IMG/VR virus record: IMGVR_UViG_3300029258_002488
Span: 1-31,683 of that record
Length of the DNA: 31,683 bases
Origin: a virus
Reading direction: 5' to 3' (one strand)
The position numbers and the translations under genes are program-made. Under the pieces are notes generated by a model, which ran no database searches, was not told the DNA's origin, and worked only from the letters and a program-made list of their open reading frames with translations. Below are positions 1 to 7,392 of this stretch, piece by piece. Numbering within the stretch: the stretch's first letter is position 1; each line of letters begins with the position of its first letter.

Positions 1-144
1 ATTATAGTTTTGCTCCTATATTAAATTTTATGTATAATATTTAAAAAACTATTTAAAGATAATTTTGTATATCATTTTGATACAAATGTTGGATAAGGAA
101 GGAAAACCAGCAAGAATTATCTTTAGACCTACTATTTCTTTAGA
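1..144. repeat. Terminal direct repeat, left copy
   Basis: These 144 bases are identical, in the same orientation, to the last 144 bases of the window. This is the usual signature of a circular molecule cut open by assembly, giving a circle of about 31,539 bp. A linear genome with direct terminal repeats is the alternative. The repeat carries the promoter and first codons of the ribbon-helix-helix gene. Confidence 0.95.
41..85 (+). promoter_or_regulatory. Promoter with operator-like palindrome for the RHH gene
   Basis: A TATA-like element (CTATTTAAAG, 49-58) lies about 30 nt before the ATG at 86, so the transcript is probably leaderless or nearly so. Between them the arms TTGTAT (65-70) and ATACAA (80-85) form an inverted repeat that abuts the start codon. 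Since the first gene encodes a ribbon-helix-helix protein, this could be its autoregulatory operator (inference). Confidence 0.55.
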
Positions 145-322
145 CAAAGAGTTAGACAAACTAATGGAGATGGGAAGAGCAAGCACTAAAGCTGGTCTAT
201 TGATTGATTTATTATGGACAGGTATTAAAGCAAAAAGAGAGGAAATGTATGGTAACAATGGAGAAGGCATGCAAAGTAGTAATGAATCATCTGAAAAGGG
301 AATACCAAAGAAAAGGATGTAA
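86..322 (+). CDS. Ribbon-helix-helix (CopG/Arc-like) regulator
   Basis: The 78-residue product starts with a short basic segment and a probable beta strand (ARIIFRPTISLD, residues about 9-20). A helix (KELDKLMEMG), a turn and a second helix (STKAGLLIDLLWTGIKA) follow, matching the layout of the small ribbon-helix-helix DNA-binding fold. The C-terminal 25 residues are polar and probably disordered. The ATG at 86 is preferred over an in-frame ATG at 65, because 65 lies inside the operator-like palindrome and too close to the TATA box. The gene overlaps the next one by 74 nt. The likely role is repression of early or lysogeny genes, perhaps including its own promoter. The fold call is from pattern only. 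Confidence 0.6.
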   Translation: MLDKEGKPARIIFRPTISLDKELDKLMEMGRASTKAGLLIDLLWTGIKAKREEMYGNNGEGMQSSNESSEKGIPKKRM

Positions 323-476
323 TTTCTACTTTACTGCAAAAAAATTGAACATTGAAAAGTTTAGTAACCATCTGAAAGGTAATGCTTTAGGTTTATTAAA
401 TAAATCAAAAAAAATTGAAAAGTACAGTAAGCATAAATCCCCAATGTTGTATAGGACTAACTTTTCAAAAAGATAG
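249..476 (+). CDS. Small winged-helix-like DNA-binding protein
   Basis: The product is a 75-residue basic protein. It starts at the ATG at 249 behind AAGAGAGGAA, inside the end of the RHH gene in another frame. The core reads like the short archaeal winged-helix domain in which a FYFTAKKL segment begins the first helix pair (residues about 25-35), followed by an HLKGNALGLL recognition helix and a wing ending in SPMLYRTNF. The 74-nt overlap with the RHH gene implies translational coupling and joint control. A regulatory role is inferred from fold and position; no close family is recognised. Confidence 0.55.
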   Translation: MVTMEKACKVVMNHLKREYQRKGCNFYFTAKKLNIEKFSNHLKGNALGLLNKSKKIEKYSKHKSPMLYRTNFSKR

Positions 477-620
477 ACAGGGAGAAATGATATGTTCAAA
501 TCTAAAAATGAGACCTGTAGCAAAATAGATATTATTGCAAAAGAGTTAGGTCTATCTATTGCATATGTCCCTGTCAGGGAATGGAAAAAAAGGTTAAAAA
601 GAAAAAAGGAGAAAAATAAA

Positions 621-2264
621 ATGAGAAAAATAAATAAAATATTTATGACAGCAATTCTTTTATTGGTCTTGTTAGTCAGTCAAGCAAGTGCAACAGTGAC
701 AGTAGATGAAACATATAAAATTCCAGTTAAAACTACAGGTGTTACCACTGGTGTTTCTATTGGAGATTATCTTATCAATGAAACAGATTATCTTATAGAA
801 TTTGGACAGAATTATAATATAGATGTTGAAAATGTCACAGATACACATGTCAGAACTGCAAGACTTACAGATACACGTTTTATTACTATTTGGCATAGCA
901 TAAATGACAATATATCTGGTGTGGTTGGAAATGTTGACCCTAACACTAAAGAAATAGTTTTTGGAGATGTTGTAACTCTTATGGATTATGGTAATTATCC
1001 TTTTATTGATATTACAGCTTATAACGAATCATGGGCTATTTTTAATTTTGAATGGAATATAGTACCTGAATATCATTTAAAATTTGCTATTTTATATGTT
1101 ACAGATGATGATACTTTGAATATGGGTACTCATTGGTTGTGGAAAGCATCTGGTGGGCTTTTACATTATCGTTTTGCAGAAGATTGTATTGCAGTTACTA
1201 ATACTACAAATAAAGATAATGTGCATCTCTTTCAGTTTGTTTTTAAACTTGCAATATTTTCAAGTGTTAATTTTAACATGAGAACTCAAGTGATGTTTTT
1301 TGATGACAATAAAGATTTTACTAAGGTTGTTTCTGCAACTCCAACTATTGAAAATAGTTATGTTACTATTCCTAGTAGGTTGATATGTTTAGATGAATCT
1401 TTTTCTGGTTGGAATCTTGCAGTATTTTATGTTACAAATGAAGTTGGTTATATGAAAACATTTTATCAAGATTCAGATGGGTCAAATCCAACTCAATATA
1501 CCAGAGTACATGTTGCAGATAACATTGAACAGAATGAAACAGAATGGGGGATGTTCAATGATACAAAATGTTTGTTGTATTATCAAAACAAATCTACTAA
1601 CCAATTAAATTATAGAGTTGGAACTTTAGATACTAAGGTTTTTGAATTGGAGGATGAATATTCTTTGCCATCTACAGGACAAAATAATATTTCTTTAACT
1701 ATCCTTCAGGAAGATAAAGCAATACTTGGATATGGTATTAATGGAAGTAATGCACAATGTCATTATGTATGGAGAAATCCTGATGATTTATTATTTACGA
1801 CAAATGCTCAATCTATCAATACAACCAATGCGTATGATTTGCAGTTTATTAAAATGACAGATACCTCTTTCATTAGTGGTTGTTCAAAAGGAACTGACCC
1901 TTTTTATCCATATATCAGATTTGCAAACATAACTAAATATCTTTATGTGGATTTCTTTTCAAATACTTCTGGTACTTGGCAAAAGTATGCAAATATGAAA
2001 GTATATGAAAATGGAACTATCTATGCAACTAATTCTAATATGACTGTTGCAGATACTATGTACTATTGGAATGCTTCTGTATGGAATCCAGCTTTCGATT
2101 ATGACACAGATGTCTCTTTCTTTTTAGGGATTGCTGGAGATTCTGGTTCTAGTGGACAATTTATCATAGTATCAAATCAGATGGTCATGCCTATGGTTCT
2201 AGGTTGCATGGTTTTCTTACCTTTCGTTGCATTGAAAAGAAAAAAAGACAAGAAAAATAGTTAA
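621..2264 (+). CDS. Secreted beta-rich surface protein with C-terminal membrane anchor
   Basis: The 547-residue product has a Sec-type signal peptide (MRKINKIF then AILLLVLLVSQASA). The long ectodomain contains spaced motifs such as LTDTRFITIWHS, FNDTKCLLYYQN and MTDTSFISGCS, which resemble the repeated outer strands of a beta-propeller. One C-terminal membrane helix (about residues 515-535) is followed by KRKKDKKNS, so the bulk faces outward. Several N-x-S/T sequons suggest glycosylation. The ATG at 621 is chosen because AAGGAG lies 9 nt upstream and the signal peptide begins there. The reading frame is open back to an ATG at 492, which would add 43 charged residues. It lies directly before the prepilin peptidase. 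It may be a receptor-binding or superinfection-related envelope protein; function is unproven. Confidence 0.7.
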   Translation: MRKINKIFMTAILLLVLLVSQASATVTVDETYKIPVKTTGVTTGVSIGDYLINETDYLIEFGQNYNIDVENVTDTHVRTARLTDTRFITIWHSINDNISGVVGNVDPNTKEIVFGDVVTLMDYGNYPFIDITAYNESWAIFNFEWNIVPEYHLKFAILYVTDDDTLNMGTHWLWKASGGLLHYRFAEDCIAVTNTTNKDNVHLFQFVFKLAIFSSVNFNMRTQVMFFDDNKDFTKVVSATPTIENSYVTIPSRLICLDESFSGWNLAVFYVTNEVGYMKTFYQDSDGSNPTQYTRVHVADNIEQNETEWGMFNDTKCLLYYQNKSTNQLNYRVGTLDTKVFELEDEYSLPSTGQNNISLTILQEDKAILGYGINGSNAQCHYVWRNPDDLLFTTNAQSINTTNAYDLQFIKMTDTSFISGCSKGTDPFYPYIRFANITKYLYVDFFSNTSGTWQKYANMKVYENGTIYATNSNMTVADTMYYWNASVWNPAFDYDTDVSFFLGIAGDSGSSGQFIIVSNQMVMPMVLGCMVFLPFVALKRKKDKKNS

Positions 2265-2271
2265 GGAGAAC

Positions 2272-2727
2272 ATGTTTGAGCTGGTATTTTTAGCTATTAC
2301 TTGTTTTATACTCTTCATAGCTAGTAAGCATGACTACAAGACAAAAACTGTAGAACTTTACACTCCTTTTCTACTTTTGTTATGTAGTATCTTATACATG
2401 ATTTATTCAGGAAATAACATCATGGATACTATAGGAGTAGTTATCCTTACAGCTTTTATCTTTGCTCTCCCTTCTCTTTTTACTTTTGGTCTAGGAGATT
2501 TCCTCATATTCTTTAGTCTAGCATTCTTTATTGACACCACAGAAGCATTTTATCTCTTTCTAGGCATCTTTCTTGTTATGTGGGTAGTCTGGACTATCTA
2601 CATATTCAATAAGAACAGAGTCTCTAAAAAACAGTTCTGGAAGGTAGAATACCCTCTTGTGCCAGCTATTACTATCTCTTTTTATGTCTGGATTGTTTAT
2701 AATTTATTATTTTTAAAAATGGCATAA
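2272..2727 (+). CDS. A24-type prepilin/preflagellin peptidase (FlaK/PibD-like)
   Basis: The 151-residue product is an integral membrane protein with about five or six hydrophobic segments. It carries both catalytic aspartates expected for GxGD aspartyl proteases of family A24: Asp21 in KHDYKTKTVE after the first helix, and Asp76 in the GLGD motif (73-76), followed by a hydrophobic segment. Archaeal members cleave class III signal peptides of archaellins and pilins on the cytoplasmic side of the membrane. It is shorter than typical FlaK. It starts behind AAGGAGAAC, 7 nt after the surface protein gene. Its end overlaps the convergent glycosyltransferase gene by 56 nt. A plausible substrate in this genome is the coat protein candidate at 18602 (inference). 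Confidence 0.8.
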   Translation: MFELVFLAITCFILFIASKHDYKTKTVELYTPFLLLLCSILYMIYSGNNIMDTIGVVILTAFIFALPSLFTFGLGDFLIFFSLAFFIDTTEAFYLFLGIFLVMWVVWTIYIFNKNRVSKKQFWKVEYPLVPAITISFYVWIVYNLLFLKMA

Positions 2728-3757
2728 TCCCAAATGCTATGTAAACTGGTAACAGGTAGGTCAAGTATCTCCAGTGAAATATTGTATTCCTGTATGTCAT
2801 TCCAAGTACAAAAAAGAAAATCAAAAAGTTAAACATCAGTACAATGTAGAAATGATATAATTTCAGATTGAATATATCCATAAATATATCTTTTTTCATA
2901 TGATAAAAATACATGATAACCAAGAATCCAAGTACGAAGATAACAAAACAATTTGTTATTGCAATAGAAACACCATCAGAAAAAATTGAAGATATTTTTT
3001 CAGGAATCAAAGATACAGGAATGTTTAATGGTGTCTCTGTTGTGAAAGAATCTCCATATCCACCTATTGCACCTTCTATGCTCAGACCATGTAGTAATAT
3101 ATTTCTCAGAGTCCATAGGGAGAACAATAAAGATGAAAGTGTGAAAAAAAAGATTGTTGTTATCAATCTTGAATGCTTATGTCTCAAGTATATCCATACA
3201 AGTATCATTGGAGATAAAAAAAAGAAAACATATTTTGTAAATATCAGTAGACCAAAAAAAAAGGAGCTGGATTTCAATTTACTGTCAATGTTGTAAAAGA
3301 AATAAATAAAACAAGTAAATAATAATGTTGCAAGAGCTATTGGAAAACCAATGTTTTTAGGAGTGAAACCAAGATTGAATAGAACAAGAAAATAGCTAAT
3401 GCCAACACTGTTATGAAAGGACAACCATTTATCCAATAGGAAAAATAAGGGAATGAATGTAAGAGTGATAAAAATATTATCAAGGAAGAGAAGATATGTA
3501 AAGCATTCTTTAGTCTCATAACCTAATGGCACAGTAGGAGCAACTATGATGGGATACAAAGGAGGGTATTGATATTGTCTACCAGTTTCGATACTATCAA
3601 CTCGTAAGAACCATTTACTTATCTCTTGGTAATGGTCAAAATCATAAAGATGTCTATCTTCAACAATTTCAAGGTAATGGGGAGTAAGAGAAGTTTTAAT
3701 CAGGTAGATACTCAAAAGGCATAGAATAATAATAATTATTTTTCTCTCTCTGTTCAT
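2672..3757 (-). CDS. GT-C fold membrane glycosyltransferase (PMT/ArnT-like)
   Basis: The 361-residue product is very hydrophobic, with about nine to ten predicted membrane helices. After the first helix comes a luminal loop with acidic residues (YDFDHYQE, Asp39 and Asp41), followed by QYPPLYPIIVAP. This is the arrangement seen in lipid-phosphate-sugar-dependent GT-C transferases of the PMT/ArnT type. LRNILLHG near residue 215 also fits. Such enzymes transfer sugars from dolichyl-phosphate carriers to proteins or lipids on the outer face. It is the last gene of a minus-strand operon with the integrase, one nucleotide after the preceding gene. It could glycosylate the sequon-rich viral surface proteins or alter the host surface. 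Substrate and sugar cannot be read from sequence. Confidence 0.7.
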   Translation of the reverse strand: MNRERKIIIIILCLLSIYLIKTSLTPHYLEIVEDRHLYDFDHYQEISKWFLRVDSIETGRQYQYPPLYPIIVAPTVPLGYETKECFTYLLFLDNIFITLTFIPLFFLLDKWLSFHNSVGISYFLVLFNLGFTPKNIGFPIALATLLFTCFIYFFYNIDSKLKSSSFFFGLLIFTKYVFFFLSPMILVWIYLRHKHSRLITTIFFFTLSSLLFSLWTLRNILLHGLSIEGAIGGYGDSFTTETPLNIPVSLIPEKISSIFSDGVSIAITNCFVIFVLGFLVIMYFYHMKKDIFMDIFNLKLYHFYIVLMFNFLIFFFVLGMTYRNTIFHWRYLTYLLPVYIAFGIMPFLKIINYKQSRHKKR

Positions 3758-3758
3758 A

Positions 3759-4190
3759 TCAAATCACTCTGAGAGATGCTAGGTAAATGAAATTAGTCAA
3801 TCCACCTAATATATGCATCCAACTTCCAATGAATAAATACATGAGAAAATACCTAGATGAACAGATGTAAAAACCATATTTCTTTTTTTGTTTTATTGAA
3901 AAATAATAAACAAATAATATTGGAAGTATAAAAAACAACAGAGAAATAAAATAATAGATTTCATCTCCAGCAAATGTTCGTTTAATGATATAAGAAAATT
4001 CATATTTGAAAAAATGTTCAGGTGTCAGATGAAAAGTAACATATGTAAATAACAGGTCAAAAAGTGTTGAAATAAAGTATATGACAACCATCAGCTTGAA
4101 TACAATCATAAAATCATATGGTAATGGTTTTCTCAATTTGACCTCTAGCTTATTCTCCCACTTCTTATACTTTTCAAAGTAGAAGGTCAT
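3759..4190 (-). CDS. Polytopic membrane protein of unknown function
   Basis: The 143-residue product has a charged N-terminus (FEKYKKWENKLEVKLRKP) and about four hydrophobic segments, near residues 28-52, 78-97, 110-124 and 126-140. No family is recognised with confidence. It overlaps the integrase gene by 4 nt (ATGA) and is followed after 1 nt by the glycosyltransferase, so the three are co-translated. Its pairing with a GT-C enzyme suggests a role in glycolipid handling or surface modification (inference). Confidence 0.6.
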   Translation of the reverse strand: MTFYFEKYKKWENKLEVKLRKPLPYDFMIVFKLMVVIYFISTLFDLLFTYVTFHLTPEHFFKYEFSYIIKRTFAGDEIYYFISLLFFILPILFVYYFSIKQKKKYGFYICSSRYFLMYLFIGSWMHILGGLTNFIYLASLRVI

Positions 4191-4750
4191 GCATCCACCT
4201 CTACCTCATACTCTACCTTTCTTGCATGAAGATAAGGTCTGACACTTCTCCTATTTCTAGCACCTTTGAATTTCATTAAAGTATCAACAGTAGCTCCCTT
4301 TTCAGCTAGGAGAGTTAGTCTACTGTGTCTGAAGTTGTAGGGACATATTCCTATACCTAAAACTGTCCATCCAAGTCTTTTGATAATATTAAAACCTGTT
4401 CTATTTGAAAACTGAAATATCAAACTATCATCCTTCAGTCTGCTTAAATGTCTCTCAATAGTTTTAACATATCTCTCTGTTGATAATATTTTCAAAACAA
4501 GAGTTCTTTTTTCTACAATAAAACCACCTGTTTTTTTTATCTTCTTTGTTTTAATATGAAACTTAATCTTATCTTGTTCTATTGTAATATCTTTCTTTGT
4601 CATTTCAATCAGCTCTTGAGGTCTAGCACCAGTCAACCACAACATAGTTATCCATGTCTGGTCTGTAACAGTCCTACAGTGATTGTAAAGAGCTTTAAAT
4701 TCATCAGCATCTATTATGTGTTCAACATTACTATCTGTATAGTTAGGCAT
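4187..4750 (-). CDS. int: Tyrosine recombinase (integrase), catalytic domain only
   Basis: The 187-residue product has the tyrosine recombinase signature: Arg43 in LTGARPQELIEM, a Lys in the beta-hairpin around residues 68-70, Tyr138-x-x-Arg141-His142 in CPYNFRHSRLTLLAEKG, and the nucleophile Tyr173 in VRPYLHAR. The usual first His of box II is Tyr, a substitution known in archaeal integrases. No N-terminal arm-binding domain is present, so it is about half the length of classical phage integrases. It catalyses site-specific integration or excision, or multimer resolution of the circle. It is transcribed divergently from the ATPase operon and begins a three-gene operon. No attachment site can be assigned without the host sequence. 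Confidence 0.85.
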   Translation of the reverse strand: MPNYTDSNVEHIIDADEFKALYNHCRTVTDQTWITMLWLTGARPQELIEMTKKDITIEQDKIKFHIKTKKIKKTGGFIVEKRTLVLKILSTERYVKTIERHLSRLKDDSLIFQFSNRTGFNIIKRLGWTVLGIGICPYNFRHSRLTLLAEKGATVDTLMKFKGARNRRSVRPYLHARKVEYEVEVDA

Positions 4751-4969
4751 ACACTTTTTCCCCAGAAGATTTTACAATTAACCTGAATAATGTCTAACAC
4801 ATATAATGTTTTTCCAATTCTTGTCCTCTCTTTAGAAACTACCAACAGGAGGGAAACAGAAGATTATAATACAGTATTTATTGAGATAAAAAAGTAGTTA
4901 AACAATATATTCATATCACTATCTAAGTCTCTCTCATTATAAGAGATTCGATATTGAGGTGGTGAGGAT
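4751..4969. promoter_or_regulatory. Divergent promoter region between integrase and ATPase operons
   Basis: This 219-bp gap has no convincing gene. On the minus strand CATTATATGTG (4808-4798) could be the integrase TATA box. On the plus strand TTAAACAATATATTCAT (4898-4914) could serve the rightward operon. An isolated AACAGGAGGGAAAC (about 4845-4858) looks like a ribosome site but precedes no ATG. An attachment site could lie here or within the integrase gene; neither is demonstrable. Confidence 0.4.
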
Positions 4970-5008
4970 ATTAAAGTAGAAACTAAAGAACAAGTAGTAA
5001 CTCCTTTT

Positions 5009-5458
5009 ATGTCACCTACTGAGACAATAAAGCAAAGGTCAGTAGGTCTTATGTTTTCTAATATAGACCACAATGCTATGTCACAGGATAATAAAGACAA
5101 GTATGCTTTCTGTACTAAGACCAAAGCTCTGTCAATTCTTTTGGAAAGATATACTCCTAGAACAGCTAAAGAAGAGGTCAAGAAATGGTATAAACAATTA
5201 GATGAAGAGATTAAAAAAGTAAAGGAGGGAGACAAAACAAGCAGAGACAAAGACCTGATTGAACTGAATTTAAGATACAAATATGCTTTAGAAGTTGATG
5301 AACATAATATGAGAATACTTATGAACAGTCCTATTGTAGAGCTGGAAGCAGAGGGAGAGCTGGATGCAACTGACCTAGACCTTATTCATACAGTCAGAGG
5401 TGGTGTCTCAATAGGAGGTAAAAGAATAGATGATGGAAGGATTATCTTTAAACGATAA
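5009..5458 (+). CDS. Charged helical protein upstream of the ATPase
   Basis: This is a 149-residue soluble protein with a long charged, probably helical middle section (KEEVKKWYKQLDEEIKKV then NLRYKYALEVDEHNM). Its acidic tail ends in GGVSIGGKRIDDG, which overlaps the ATPase start by 29 nt. The ATG at 5009 has no good ribosome site (CTCCTTTT precedes it). The frame stays open upstream to a TGA at 4955, and GAGGTGGT (4956-4963) lies 6 nt before an in-frame ATT at 4970. The true start may therefore be a non-ATG codon giving 13 more residues. Coupling to the ATPase suggests a partner or adaptor role. No family is recognised. Confidence 0.65.
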   Translation: MSPTETIKQRSVGLMFSNIDHNAMSQDNKDKYAFCTKTKALSILLERYTPRTAKEEVKKWYKQLDEEIKKVKEGDKTSRDKDLIELNLRYKYALEVDEHNMRILMNSPIVELEAEGELDATDLDLIHTVRGGVSIGGKRIDDGRIIFKR

Positions 5459-6419
5459 TTTGGATTATTTTGGAGATGTTGATGGCAAGACATTAGCAAG
5501 TCTTTATTTTAGACATATCTTCAAAAGGATACATACCTTCAAATTTAATTATCTAGGAATGGTTACAGGAAAGCATAGAGTAGGAAAAAGTCTTACAGCT
5601 TTAACAATGAGTCATGTACTAGATAAAACCTTTGAGGAGAATATCAGGAAGAGAGTTGTATATTTTCCAAATGATTTTATGACAGCTCTACAAGATATTA
5701 AAAAGAAAAACATCATAGGAGGAGCTATTGTTTGGGATGAAGCTGGAGTAGGTATGCCAGCTAGAGAATGGTACAACACAGCAAATAAATCAATTTCATA
5801 TGTTTTACAGGTCTTTGGTAGATACAGACCTATTGTCTATTTTGTTACTCAGGATGTGTCTTATATTGATTCTCAAGCTAGAAAATTATTTCATGGATTT
5901 TATGAAATGAATAGGATGGGAAATAATTGTGCTATTTCTAGACCTTTTGATGTCAAGTACAATAAAAGAACTGGGAAAGTCTATTATGTTTACAGCAGAT
6001 TCAATATGAGAAATGAGGATGCTCATGGAATTAAATTAATTCTAAAAAAAATTAATATTGCTAGACCACCTAAAGAATTAGAAAAAGTATATGAAGAGCA
6101 TTCTAAAATTTTCAAAGATAAAATAGTAGAGCAAATGAGAGAAAGAGCTGGTAAAAATGAAGATGATAAAGAGATTGATGCTAATAGAATGACTCAACAG
6201 GAAATAGTAGAAGATTTGATTAAGAATAAAGAAAATAAACAATTTCTGTCCAAAAGAAGCACAGAAGATAATATCATTTTTGAAGTCAATGCTATCAGAT
6301 ATAATTACAATATTCCAGATGGATTAGCAAGGTTTATTAAAAGAAGAGCTGAGATGGAAGCTAATAAGATTCCTGAAGATGAACAGATACTTGATAAAGT
6401 CCCAGAAGAGGACAATTAA
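5430..6419 (+). CDS. P-loop ATPase, HerA/FtsK- or Zot-like (assembly/packaging)
   Basis: The 329-residue product has Walker A GKHRVGKS (47-54), Walker B AIVWDEAG (99-106) and a sensor-like strand ending YFVTQD (about 137-142). The spacing of about 50 residues and the VWDEAG-VLQVFGRYR arrangement resemble the compact ATPases of archaeal viruses and plasmids, and of filamentous phage Zot proteins. It has no membrane segment. The C-terminal third is charged and helical. Likely roles are DNA packaging, virion morphogenesis or DNA translocation (inference). AGGAGGT lies 10 nt before the ATG at 5430, inside the preceding gene. It is the only clear large ATPase in the genome. Confidence 0.75.
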   Translation: MMEGLSLNDNLDYFGDVDGKTLASLYFRHIFKRIHTFKFNYLGMVTGKHRVGKSLTALTMSHVLDKTFEENIRKRVVYFPNDFMTALQDIKKKNIIGGAIVWDEAGVGMPAREWYNTANKSISYVLQVFGRYRPIVYFVTQDVSYIDSQARKLFHGFYEMNRMGNNCAISRPFDVKYNKRTGKVYYVYSRFNMRNEDAHGIKLILKKINIARPPKELEKVYEEHSKIFKDKIVEQMRERAGKNEDDKEIDANRMTQQEIVEDLIKNKENKQFLSKRSTEDNIIFEVNAIRYNYNIPDGLARFIKRRAEMEANKIPEDEQILDKVPEEDN

Positions 6420-6427
6420 TTATTTAA

Positions 6428-6470
6428 ACCAATAATATATTTAGATTAAATAATAAAGGTAAGGTGACAT
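6428..6470 (+). promoter_or_regulatory. Promoter and ribosome site for the small-gene operon
   Basis: AATAATATATTTAGA (6431-6445) is a good TATA box in a 51-nt gap. AAGGTGAC (about 6460-6467) matches the 16S tail just before the ATG at 6471. This suggests a separate start for the 6.5-8.8 kb operon. Confidence 0.5.
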
Positions 6471-7196
6471 ATGACAGAAACAATATCTGAAATAAAGGAA
6501 TATTTAAAAAAGCAGAAAAACAAATGGGATTACATCTTTCATTTTTCTGAAGAGATTGATGCCATAACTGACCCAGACATTATTTTGCAGATTGCAAATA
6601 TAGTCAAGATTAAACACCAAGAGCTTTTGAAAAAGAACAATAAGAATAAGACTCTTATTCATCCAGCTAAACAACCAGCAGAACAACCAACAATGGATGT
6701 TTTCAGAGCTAAGAATCAACCAGAATCTAATTTACATAAAAATGATGAAACACTAATGTTCAATGCAAAACAATGTTATAAGTGCAAAGAATGGAAATCA
6801 AAAGAATTATTTTATACATGCAAAACAAACAAAGATGGATTACAAGCATATTGTAAAGACTGTCAGAAAAAAATTACAAAAGAAAACAAAAAAAACAATG
6901 TTAAGAAAGCTAGAAAATTAATTAATAAAAAAATAGTTTTCAATAAAAAAGAAAGCAAAGGAGTATTCATTCCTACTTATCAAGCAGTAATTCATATAGA
7001 AGAGATAGATAAGGTACTAGAAGCAATAAAAAAAGATTATTCAGCAGTATCATATTCAGGGACACACAATGATTTTATTTGTTCTGAAACTGGTATTATG
7101 AAATGGAGAGTCAATGCTGTTTTATTTTATCTTAGAGGACTAGGTAGAATCAATAAGGATTTCAGCTCAGGAAAATTGAGATATGTTGTGGTATAA
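6471..7196 (+). CDS. Zinc-ribbon protein with C-terminal winged-helix-like domain
   Basis: The 241-residue product has three parts. The N-terminal helical part (1-55) is followed by a Gln/Pro/Asn-rich linker. The middle zinc finger (about 103-131) has CYKCKEWKSKELFYTC and YCKDCQ, a pattern widely found beside phage HNH nucleases and in small phage zinc proteins. The C-terminal domain (about 160-241) contains a segment resembling a winged helix (ETGIMKWRVNAVLFYLRGLGRI). No nuclease His-Asn-His residues are visible. It probably binds nucleic acid and may regulate the operon it heads. The next gene starts directly after its stop. Confidence 0.6.
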   Translation: MTETISEIKEYLKKQKNKWDYIFHFSEEIDAITDPDIILQIANIVKIKHQELLKKNNKNKTLIHPAKQPAEQPTMDVFRAKNQPESNLHKNDETLMFNAKQCYKCKEWKSKELFYTCKTNKDGLQAYCKDCQKKITKENKKNNVKKARKLINKKIVFNKKESKGVFIPTYQAVIHIEEIDKVLEAIKKDYSAVSYSGTHNDFICSETGIMKWRVNAVLFYLRGLGRINKDFSSGKLRYVVV

Positions 7197-7388
7197 ATGG
7201 AAGCAGAAACAATATTACTTTTTGTTGTGCTGTTGATTGCTGTTATAGTGCAAATTGCATTTTGGATATGGGGAATAATCAGCATTGAAAATGCAATCAG
7301 AGATGATTTAAAGAGATACCATAGTGAGTTGACACTTGAACAAATAGAGAAAGCATTATCATTTATAAGAGAAATAAAAAAGAGGTAA
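7197..7388 (+). CDS. Small single-pass membrane protein
   Basis: The 63-residue product has an N-terminal membrane helix (about 5-29, ILLFVVLLIAVIVQIAFWIW) and a charged cytoplasmic helix. The ATG follows the preceding TAA with no gap, so translation is probably coupled. Function is unknown. Confidence 0.6.
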   Translation: MEAETILLFVVLLIAVIVQIAFWIWGIISIENAIRDDLKRYHSELTLEQIEKALSFIREIKKR

Positions 7389-7392
7389 TAAT

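Noticed and set aside
487-528. 13-codon frame overlapping the surface protein extension
   Set aside because: It is very short, with no feature beyond an ATG near a ribosome site.
5430-6419. Replicative helicase or DnaA-like initiator
   Set aside because: The motif spacing and VWDEAG/YFVTQD pattern fit assembly-type P-loop ATPases better; no helicase motifs are present.
6471-7196. HNH endonuclease
   Set aside because: The zinc finger resembles those near HNH nucleases, but no His-Asn-His catalytic residues are visible.
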